From Chaunax sp. Z400 (lineage: Eukaryota; Chordata; Actinopteri; Lophiiformes; Chaunacidae), in NCBI GenBank assembly GCA_037577475.1, contig CM075189.1:20422339-20486338 (forward strand): a stretch of DNA of 64,000 nucleotides, written 5' to 3'. This document shows, in pieces, positions 55,611 to 64,000 of this stretch. Position numbers and translations under genes: made by a program. Under the pieces are notes generated by a model. The model was not told the DNA's origin and made no database searches. It saw nothing but the letters and a program-made list of their open reading frames with translations. Numbering within the stretch: the stretch's first letter is position 1; each line of letters begins with the position of its first letter.

Positions 55611-58600
55611 ATGGAGGAGTCGTCGATGCCCCCAATTGACCCAGATTTCGAGCCACAGAGCAGACCCCGCTCCTGCACGTGGCCCCTGCCGAGACCCGAC
55701 ATCTCGGCTGTCAAACCAGAGGGCGCCGATGGCACAGAGTCCGCCGCCGGGACCCCGCCAGCCGACGAGGACAAGCCCGAGCCGCAGCAAATCACGTCAG
55801 AGCCCGAGAAAGCTGTTGCATCGGCCGAGGGAGGGCTCGTGACCGGCGTGGGCGGAGCTGGCGCGACGCCCCGCAAAGGATCATCCCGACGCAACGCGTG
55901 GGGGAACCAGAGCTACGCAGATCTGATTAGCCAGGCGATCGAGAACTCACCTGAGAAGAGGCTGACCCTGGCACAGATCTATGAGTGGATGGTGAAAACA
56001 GTGCCTTACTTCAGAGACAAAGGAGACAGCAACAGCTCAGCTGGCTGGAAGGTGAGTACAGGGGTCATGTGCAATTAACTGCATCATTTTACTCATGAGT
56101 TAAGTGCCTCAAGTTATAGATTTATAGCTTTGCAATACATGGAACCTCAGAGAAACACTGGTTATTCTTTGGTTGTAACAACCAGAGGAAGTTATAGCAA
56201 TATCAAAGTATATTACATTATTTTGTTCTAGATATAAAAATGCTTCCTTAAATGTTTCTCTGGTGTGTTTTCTTTATATTTGACTCTTTAATGATGAGAC
56301 TTCTTACTGTTCTTTTTCAATCGTGTGTGTGCTTATGTAGGCCTTTTTCTGGATTTTACATCTATGTCTACCTCAGCTGGGATAAATCTGACTTCGTCAC
56401 CTCCAAGTCGGAGGCGGTCATGTGATCACCCAAGTTTGTTTGTCCGCAGGAAATCTCGAAAACTTGTCAATAGAATTTTATGCAATTGCGTAGAGGTGAA
56501 TCATGGGTCAATTGGGTTGATTACATTATGAGTTGGATCTGGGCACAGATGTGGATTCTGGATCACTTTCATCAACTTTGCAAGATAGGGCCTTTTTAAC
56601 ATGTGGCCAACACCATGAAAAATAAAAGGCCAGTCGAAATAAAAATACAACAGTATGGACAACTCCTGATGTTCTGCCACTAGGCACAACTGGATCCAAA
56701 TCCAGATCTTAATCCTGAACTGGGAGATTAAAATATATAATTGCAGGAGTGCAGTATGTATTGGGTCAAAGAACGGTAACAGAGAGAGGTCGAGACATGG
56801 CACTGCCATCAATATGTAGCTGAGATAATACAGATTCAGAGTCATTCAAATGGATTTCATGTATCTGTGAGAAGTAAGAAGTTATATCTAGACAAACATA
56901 AATCTGTGTCCACCGTTATGAAAAATCATCCTTTTATTGATACATGATTCCAAATGCCAGGAGGTGGTTTGCATGGCCAGGGAATTAGGTGGTATTTCTT
57001 CATTTGGCATGCAGTAGTCAGAGTAAAGCAGTGTCATCATGGCAACATAACAATAGTATGTGCTATGCCCTGGGTGCAATGATACAACACTTGATCAGCG
57101 ACAATGCCTCAGAGCACTTTCTAGTTATTTGTATAGTAGCACTTTTGGCTTGCTTGCTTTGAAACAAAGCAGTAACTACATTTGACCCCTCGTCACAGTT
57201 TGAATTTATCTTTTAGTTTTGAGGCCTTTTTTTGAAAATATCCGGTATATCAAATGCATGAATGAAACAGTGCAGATTACATGAAAGTCTGACAAAAATC
57301 TGATAATGTGTAACAGAAATGTTTTCCCCAATTATGTTATTCATTTTTTGACTCCACCAATTTGCAACCTTTTGGAGGCAGTTTGAAAATCAATAGTTTA
57401 CAAAACAGAATTTGATGTAATCAAAATCTGAAAGTAATTGAATAATTTATTTCCAGGTGTACCCATGCTCAAGTTTTATTAGTATCATTTAGACCTGGAC
57501 AATGACAAAGTATTTCTACAAGTAGTGCAAATGAAGCCCACTCATCACCTACATTTTTCAAAATGCCCTTTCTTCATCTTTGTTTTCAGAATTCAATTCG
57601 CCACAATTTATCACTCCACAACAAGTTCTTGAGGGTACACAATGAATCAACAGGCAAGAGCTCTTGGTGGATGCTCAACCCAGAAGGCGGGAAGACTGGG
57701 AAAGCTCCTCGCCGCCGGGCCGCCTCAATGGACAACAGCAGCAAACTGCTGAAGAGCCGCATGAGGGCCAAGCAGACGAAGAAGCAGGCGGGAGCAGCCA
57801 GCCTTGGGGGAACCACAGGGGCACTCCAGGGTGACGGCAGCACAGGTTCAGCGGGCGCTGACAGCCCTAATTCGTCCCAGCAGTTTCCCAAATGGGGGGT
57901 TAACAGCAGTAGCCCCTCATCCCGCGGCAGCCTGGATGACACTGACATGTGGACCACCTTCCGCCCACGCACAAGCTCTAACGCCAGCACCCTGAGCGGA
58001 CGTCTGTCCCCTATCGCTCCTGGACAGGAAGACGATGATAACCTGCCTGAGGACTCCCTGTTGGGGAGATACTCTGCCAGCAGCTTGACCCCCACCCTCA
58101 CTGAGACCCTCATGGAGGAGCTGGATCTGATTGATGGCCTCACCCTGATGACTGGGCAGCAGGGAGGCGCCAGTCCGAGTACAGCCCCACCAGCACCTCC
58201 CACTCCGCTACCCTCTGCATCCACTCTGCTGCCTCGTGGCTCCAGCTTCTCCACCTTCAATCAGCAGCTGCAGCCATCCAGCCTCCCGCAGGCTTCCGCT
58301 CACACTGGGACCCAGGCCTCCATCTCTCAGTGTGGACCCAGCAGCAAAGAGCCGTCAACGTTCAGCAACTCCCTCTTCAACCCCATGTCCAGCTCTGGCT
58401 CTCGTGGGAGCAGCCATTACAGCACCCACGTGCCTTCCAGCCTGGAGGCACTTCTCACCTCTGACTCCCCTCCTCCTAGTGATGTCATGATGACCCAGGT
58501 GGATCCCCTCATGCCCAGTCCTGGAGGGGTGGGCCTGATGGGGCTAGGCACGTCTGTGGTGGGCGTGCGGTCCAAACCCAATCAGCTGCTGTTGGGTAAA

Positions 58601-59104
58601 GCACTGGAGCCGAACACGGTGGCGCCCATGCCAATGCAAGCTCAGATGCAGCCGCAGCAGCATCACCTTCATCACCAGCAGCAGCCACAGCCACAACAAC
58701 AACACCAGCATCACTCTCAGATGGGGTTGGGGATGATCCTCTCAGGTATGTCTCAGGACCCATCACAGCTCTCTGCTCTCAAAGCGCAGCATGCCACAGT
58801 GCCAGCTCTAGCCTCTCATCACGGAGGTCCCATCGCCTCAGCCAGCCCCAGCATGAGTCTGCAGGGGATGAGTCAGTTCGGAGCTCCGTCCTTCTTCCCG
58901 ACCACTCAGGACCGACTGCCTACAGACTTGGACATAGACATGTTCACCGAAAACCTGGATTGTGACGTGGACTACATCATCAACAGTGACCTCATGGATG
59001 GAGATGGCATTGACTTCAACTTTGACCCCATACCACCTGGAAGCCAAGGTTACGCAGGCCCAGCCACCACACAGAGTTCTGCTCACAGCTGGGTGCCCAG
59101 CTAA
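55611..59104 (+). CDS. foxo4: forkhead box O transcription factor, FoxO4 type
   Basis: Coding exons 55611-56051 and 57590-59104 give 651 residues. The ATG has the strong context CCGCCATGG. The single coding intron falls directly after GDSNSSAGWK, the conserved FOXO position. Seen: first AKT site RPRSCTW (Thr23); forkhead domain about residues 93-180 with NAWGNQSYADLISQAIE and helix 3 NSIRHNLSLH (148-157); second AKT site RRRAAS (Ser193) in the basic nuclear-localisation segment; third AKT site RPRTSS (Ser277); NES-like LDLIDGLTL near 330; LEALL coactivator motif near 432; Gln/His-rich tract about 493-527; acidic activation region DLDIDMFTENLDCD..DLMDGDGIDFNF about 593-627. Known: insulin/AKT signalling phosphorylates FOXO proteins and drives them from nucleus to cytoplasm. 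FoxO4 is preferred over FoxO1/3 on the QDR-P-DLD-DM and LEALLTSD-PPP wording. It is longer than human FOXO4 (505). Confidence 0.94.
56385..56610 (+). repeat. degraded fish repeat (CGGAGGCGGTCATGTGATCACC to GCAAGATAGGGCC)
   Basis: Reads TCGGAGGCGGTCATG-GATCACC, GTTTGTTTGTCCGCAGGAAATCTCGAAAACTTGTCAA, then GGATCTGGGCACAGATGTGGATTC and ATCACTTTCATCAACTTTGCAAGATAGGGCC. I recall this phrase order from an abundant fish interspersed repeat; the copies at 11470-11650 and 51060-51175 resemble the opposite end of the same family. Confidence 0.45.
56910..57085 (-). repeat. dispersed repeat, inverted partner of 11081-11270
   Basis: Read on the minus strand: TTGCACCCAGGGCATAGCACA, TTGCCATGATGACACT, CATGCCAAATGAAG, GGAATCATGT and GATGATTTTTCATAACGG. 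All have counterparts in order at 11081-11270. Confidence 0.6.
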
Positions 59105-62100
59105 TTCCTCTGCTGACCACACAAAGTTTGCCAGGTACGTTGATGGCTCTCTTAAATCCCACAAAGACACTCAAGCAATGAGGGCGCAAATAAATGTGTC
59201 ATTATTGATTTATCCACATTAAACTGTTTGATGACTTGTTTATTAATTGTTAGAAAATAATAATGATTATTATTATGGCAAACGCAAAGAGCCTTGTTTG
59301 GTCAAAGATATATTTGATTTGCAATGAAACAAAAAAAACAACATTTTTCAGCAATTATGATTGTCTGTTAATTGTACAAGTTATTTATTAAGATTTGATT
59401 TTGTTTGTTTTCTGTCATCTTAAATTTACTTTTCACTGTTTTACACCAAACAATTAATCAAATAGCTGAAAGATTAATTCTGAAAAGAATCAGGACTTTT
59501 AAGTGACAGCATTTTTGCTGATTTGTTTTTTGCTGATCATCTAATTAATCAATTAAATCAACCAATTTTAACTTAATCTTGCAGATTAGCAGATGTTATC
59601 AGATGTTAATAAATTAATCTCTGTAAGGTTATCGAGTTGATAGCTAATTCTAGGTTCATCTCTTACATAATCTGGATTTATGAGCCAATCGACGACACAA
59701 ATGACCTTTTTATTATCACCTTGTTTTGCAGAATCTGATCTCCAAAGTTACAAGATAACCTCACAAAATGACCAGTGCATTCCTCCCCCTGCTGGATGGA
59801 CATTCTATTTTCTAATACAACCCTACTCTTGGATTTTGAAGACAAAACCAGGCGTCACCAGTGTCATGTGCCAAGGCGTGCAGATGACAGGGAGGATATT
59901 CAGGCTACTATGCACAATTTTTCTCCCTTAAAAAAACACATGCAAAAATCTCATTTTATCTAAAACTGATGATTTTTAAAGACATTTTTCATGATGTTTT
60001 TAGAGTGAAAGACAAATTGTTAACACCCCACTGGTGGGACTTGATTTTTCAGTTATGTTACACCAGAGTAGATTTAGGGTGTAGAGGGTACTTGATGGCT
60101 TTGGTATTGAAGACTCAATGGACTGTGCGCTCTTGGAGAAATGGCCAGTTTTCCATTGACACTAGCCTCACATGAATTGCCAGAACAAATGCCCTTTGGT
60201 TCTCTGAATAAGGTGCACCTACCCGGTTGCACTGCAGGAGTCGGTGAAAACTTTGAGGATTGTGACTGAGTTCTGAACAGGTGGAAGATAACGACTGGAT
60301 GACTAGAGGTATGACATGCTTGATTCAACGTTTGCTACACATCTCGCCCAATTGTGTAGCAATATGATCACATGTGCGATTTAGATATTTCACTAATGAG
60401 AAGATTAGATAAAAGATTAGGATAACGAAATTTGGTGATTCAGCAGTTTAAAGGGTATGTGTTTGCAGTTTGGCATTTTTGGTGTTAAGGTAGATGTCTG
60501 TTAGAGGGTTTTTTTAAAAGGTTTTTTATCCCTGATGTGCAGTTAGATTAACAAAATGAAGAAATGTGATTTGTTAAATGATACACAGGGCATTCAAGGG
60601 TAAATTTATGCCAACAAGTGACTGGTTGGCCAAGTATTATATTGTCTCAGTAGTATGCCTTTACTGTCAAATGGTCTACCTGATTCTTCTTTTCATCGAG
60701 TCTGCATTTTCAAAGCACTTAGGTTCCCTGCATCACAGGGATCCCAAATCAGGAGAATATATCCGCATTAGGTTATATCATTTCATCAAAACACAGTTTA
60801 AATCCTGTAAAAAAATGTTTTATGTACACGTTGCACATGTACATGATGAGGCTCTATGCAGATCTATCGGGAAAACTAGATGAAATCTTGAAAGAAAATT
60901 TTAAAAAATCACTTCTTGAAGGCTTTTTGCTTTTTAACATTTTCCTGATATTTTGTGGGGGGGTAGGGGGGATGTCAGAGTATCCTGTCACACTTTCTTA
61001 ATTATTCAGTACTTATTCTGCTCAAGAAATGAAATCACTGTGTAAGAGGTACAAAAAAAAGAATATATTTGATTATAGTTTTAATATACAATTTAGATGG
61101 AGGTAATAAATGATATATTAATACGTATGAATATATTACTAATGACAAGTGATGTTTTTTTACATTGGAAGAAGCATTTTCAGATCGTTTCTAACGGTAA
61201 TTTTCTATACTTTTATTTTTGTAAAGGATGAAATGCATGTAGATTTTTTACATAACCAAAGGAACACTAATATTTGCATGGCATTTAGCGAGCGGTCAAG
61301 ACACAGTATCACAGTGTACATAAGCTTTGCAAAAGATGCCTGTAATATGAAATCTGACTTTGAAAGACAAGTGAGGCGATGTGCATCAATACTTGACCAT
61401 TGTGACTAAAATTCCCAGTGATCTGCCTCATTAATTTTTGCATTGATTGTGAATCCAAGTAAAACAGAAAACCTGCGCTGAAATGCGGCATGGCGAAAAA
61501 TCATCTTTGTCCCATTTTTCGACTTGCCGAAGAATTGTCATCTCAAAACGAGACTAATACAACTGTTACCTCTCAGGGTCGCTCGGAAGAAAAAAAACGG
61601 CAGGAAAACAGACGTAATCGGATCATGTGACGACAGCAAAAAAATATTTATTCCACATTTTTTTCTGTTAGCGTAGACTGGAAACCGACACACCATGTCT
61701 CTTTTTTGTTTTCCTGCAGATATTTCTGTTGAGTCGATCTCAAATTCTCAAAACTTCCCTTCATTTAGAGAAATGTATTTTAGTTCTCCAGCCATGTTTA
61801 TCAGTACTAGTCTATCCTTTGAGGGTTTTATGTTTTCTTTTGCCAATATTTAAAACACTATAGCATGACGTTACTCTGTAGCAAGATGAACTTTATTTTG
61901 TCACCCCCCCCTTTTAAAAATTTGTGGTTTGTGTTTGTATTTAATTTCTTTGTTCATAATGTCAACTTTTTCGTGATCAGTAATAACTGCAGTTTAAACT
62001 CTCAATATTCATCATTTCACTGTAGCTATGTGAATGGTAGCCTCTGATTTGTATAAAGCACTCTTTATTTCCAGCAAATGTTTTTTTTATGGTGCTAGAT

Positions 62101-62880
62101 ATAATTATTACTGTATGCTGGATTCTGCCAGGATACAGTGGGTGCATATCAGGGCTGTTTGAACTTTCTGTTTAGAGCAAAAGGATCTTGTTTGTCCACA
62201 GTTTGTCCATTTTTTTTGTTACCCCAAAGCGATCACTTAAAAAGATCTGGAAACGGAAGCCCTTACCTGTTCAAACTGCACGATTTTGTCCTTATTTTAA
62301 ATCTTAACATGTTATTATGTTAGCAGGTTGTATATGCAACAAATCCCCTATTTTTCTGAGCTAACTGTCCCAGCGTCGGGAATGAAACAGCTGATTGGAC
62401 AGACTGCTGCTTGTAAAAACAGTAGTGGTTTGTGAGAATCTGCTGCAATAGGCTTTCATGTCTCTAATTTACCGTCGCCTCCTAAGAAGGGGGACACGTG
62501 TGGTGTTATTACTTCCCTTGTATCTCGCCCACTATGTAATTACAACTATCTACATATCTTCTAGTTTTCTTTAACTAGCAGTTAGTCCCTGTATGTTTGA
62601 AATTTAAAGTTGCCCCATTTAATACAGCATTTTAGTAATGTGTTAGGGTGGGTTTTTTTACTTTTTGTTTTCTATTAGGGGAGGGTGAGATGGACAGGTT
62701 ACAATAAGTTGTGCATAAGCCAATTATGATTGATTTTTGATTAATGTTGATAGCTCTTTTCTTCCTTTTCCCCCTTCAGTATTTTTCTTCCTTTAAAACT
62801 GTAAAGTAAGCCAGAGATGACAAACAGTTCTGAACAGCAGAAATAAATTTAATAAACTGTTTAACCCATTTTGTCTGACT
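59105..62880 (+). other. foxo4: foxo4 3'UTR with an intron at 59135-59731
   Basis: Thirty bases after the TAA comes the strong donor GCCAG|GTACGT (intron from 59135); the acceptor TTGTTTTGCAG ends at 59731. The final non-coding exon then runs about 3.1 kb to AATAAA signals at 62842-62847 and 62851-62856, followed by a TTTTGTCTG element. A non-coding last exon is usual for FOXO genes. No gene was seen inside. Confidence 0.55.
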
Positions 62881-63740
62881 CGATAGTGCGGTTTCTTTTC
62901 ATTCTTGAGTTTCTTTGATTCTATAGTTTGTTGTAATTTCAGTTCTGCCACTAGGGGGCACTGTTACCTAATACAAAGGGCACAGAACAAGAGTTTTGCA
63001 TTAAAAAGACTAACTTTGAAAACAATACCCTGCTGTTACCACTATGCCAGACTACATAAGTCTCATATTCAATTTGACTATATTTGGGGATACGCAAACA
63101 CTGGATTTTGTCCACATATAAGGCAAAATTGTATTAGAAAAGGTTTCAAGTATGCAAGTATTATTAAAAGACTTCAAAATATGAACCTATCCTAGTTTAA
63201 TGCATTCTCTTCCAACGATATTAAAATTGACTTAACAGTAACATTGACACTCTGAGGGATAAGCTAACTCAATAAGACCCAAAAGGGTATTTTCATGTAG
63301 TTAAATAATAGTAAATGACTTCTTGGAAGGTAAAAAGTCAAACATTTTTTGAAAAAATGTAATAAAAATGGTTTTAGAGTTATGCTCTGGAAATGAAACA
63401 GATGGACAGAACACATTCTTTACCTCCCTACTCACTTTGTTCATGGCAGGGGATAACAATGGAGGGATTACTTCATAAAAAAATCTATTCGGTATTTGGT
63501 TATACATATAACATATTTAGAAAATGAGCAGTAACACTGGTAAAGGGTTCTTTGAGGTGTCATGTAGAAGAAAGTAGAATGGAAAACAACAGACAGCAGT
63601 TATTTTCATAGAGCATCTTTATAGAAAACATTTCTTCACATTTTCAAAAACATTTTTTTTTGTCTTTTCATTTGTTCTCTTTTTTTAAGGTTGTTTTTAT
63701 AAATATCTGCCCATATTTTAAGCTGCTCAAGATTAACTTT
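62881..63740. other. spacer downstream of foxo4
   Basis: No gene, RNA gene or recognisable repeat could be supported. AT-rich with T-runs at 63652-63661 and 63681-63687. Confidence 0.5.
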
Positions 63741-63746
63741 TTTTTT

Positions 63747-64000
63747 TTAACATCCATCTGTGTCAAAGGCTCTTGCTGAGACTTGTAGAAAACAAGGGCA
63801 TTCACAGCTCGAATATTTATCTGAAATGGTGCTGACCAACACCAGGAGATAACGGTCCCCATTCATGGGGGAAAAGCTAAAGTTGTCAGTCAGGGGCGTT
63901 TCCCAGCTGCAACTAAAGACCACATTCAGCCTCCATTGGTCACATCCCTTCACTTCAGTGGCGCTCCAGTTTTCGCCTAAAGGCACCTGTGTTAACAGCG
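63747..64000 (-). other. unassigned open frame running off the window end
   Basis: On the minus strand the frame from the window edge to a TAA at 63749-63747 is open for more than 80 codons, with Trp and Cys residues (GENWSATEVKGCDQWRLNVV..) and no recognised domain. The plus strand is also open over the right-hand 140 bases, so this could be chance or the last coding exon of a gene lying mostly outside the window. No family can be named. Confidence 0.2.

Larger units (their letters stand above)
56052..57589 (+). other. foxo4 coding intron with repeats
   Basis: 1,538 bases. Contains a degraded fish repeat (56385-56610) and the dispersed repeat at 56910-57085. The acceptor CTTTGTTTTCAG at 57589 is strong. 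No other exon was seen. Confidence 0.65.

Noticed and set aside
55572..55894. Antisense open frames across foxo4 exon 1
   Set aside because: Shadow of the GC-rich coding exon; no independent evidence.
57586..58260. 224-codon open frame on the minus strand opposite foxo4 exon 2
   Set aside because: It lies wholly antisense to a well-supported, GC-rich coding exon and has no domain signature or splice context; a shadow of foxo4 codon bias.

Overview
The window is nuclear DNA from a teleost fish, most likely a spiny-rayed (percomorph) species. Evidence for this is vertebrate genes broken by many short introns with GT/AG borders, AT-rich spacers, dinucleotide and tetranucleotide microsatellites, and several small interspersed repeat families that look like common fish repeats. 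No bacterial, viral, CRISPR or operon-like structure is visible.

Five protein-coding genes can be read with exon-level support. (1) atl3, atlastin-3, + strand, 1742-8526, 13 coding exons, 511 codons: an ER-membrane GTPase that fuses ER tubules. (2) cfl1-type cofilin, + strand, 13028-19165, 4 exons, 167 codons: an actin-severing protein. (3) prss23-type secreted serine protease, - strand, 22214-21054, one coding exon, 386 codons. (4) ubl3, membrane-anchored ubiquitin-fold protein, - strand, 48600-44305, 5 exons, 117 codons, ending in a prenylation box. (5) foxo4-type forkhead transcription factor, + strand, 55611-59104, 2 coding exons, 651 codons, with an inferred non-coding first exon and an inferred 3'UTR intron.

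Layout: 1-10.8 kb atl3 with a long inferred 3'UTR; 10.8-12.0 kb repeat-rich spacer; 12.0-20.04 kb cofilin promoter and gene; 20.4-24.3 kb prss23, tail-to-tail with cofilin; 24.3-42.8 kb a gene-poor stretch with a PIF/Harbinger-like relic carrying a nested smaller inverted-repeat element, a hAT-type MITE with an intact 8-bp target duplication, a LINE fragment and another MITE; 42.8-49.4 kb ubl3; 49.4-54.0 kb repeat-bearing spacer; 54.0-62.9 kb foxo4, divergent from ubl3; 62.9-64.0 kb spacer and an unassigned open frame running off the end.

The genes do not form one pathway. The most interesting signals are regulatory: two perfect SRF CArG boxes 85 bp apart upstream of cofilin, two opposed forkhead sites at the inferred foxo4 promoter (possible autoregulation), a 19-codon upstream ORF in the inferred foxo4 leader, a long CT tract just upstream of the prss23 acceptor, and GTTAGC/GCTAAC words clustered at the 5' ends of atl3 and cofilin. 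I found no convincing new biological system. All assignments come from reading the sequence and recalling protein families; no database search was possible.
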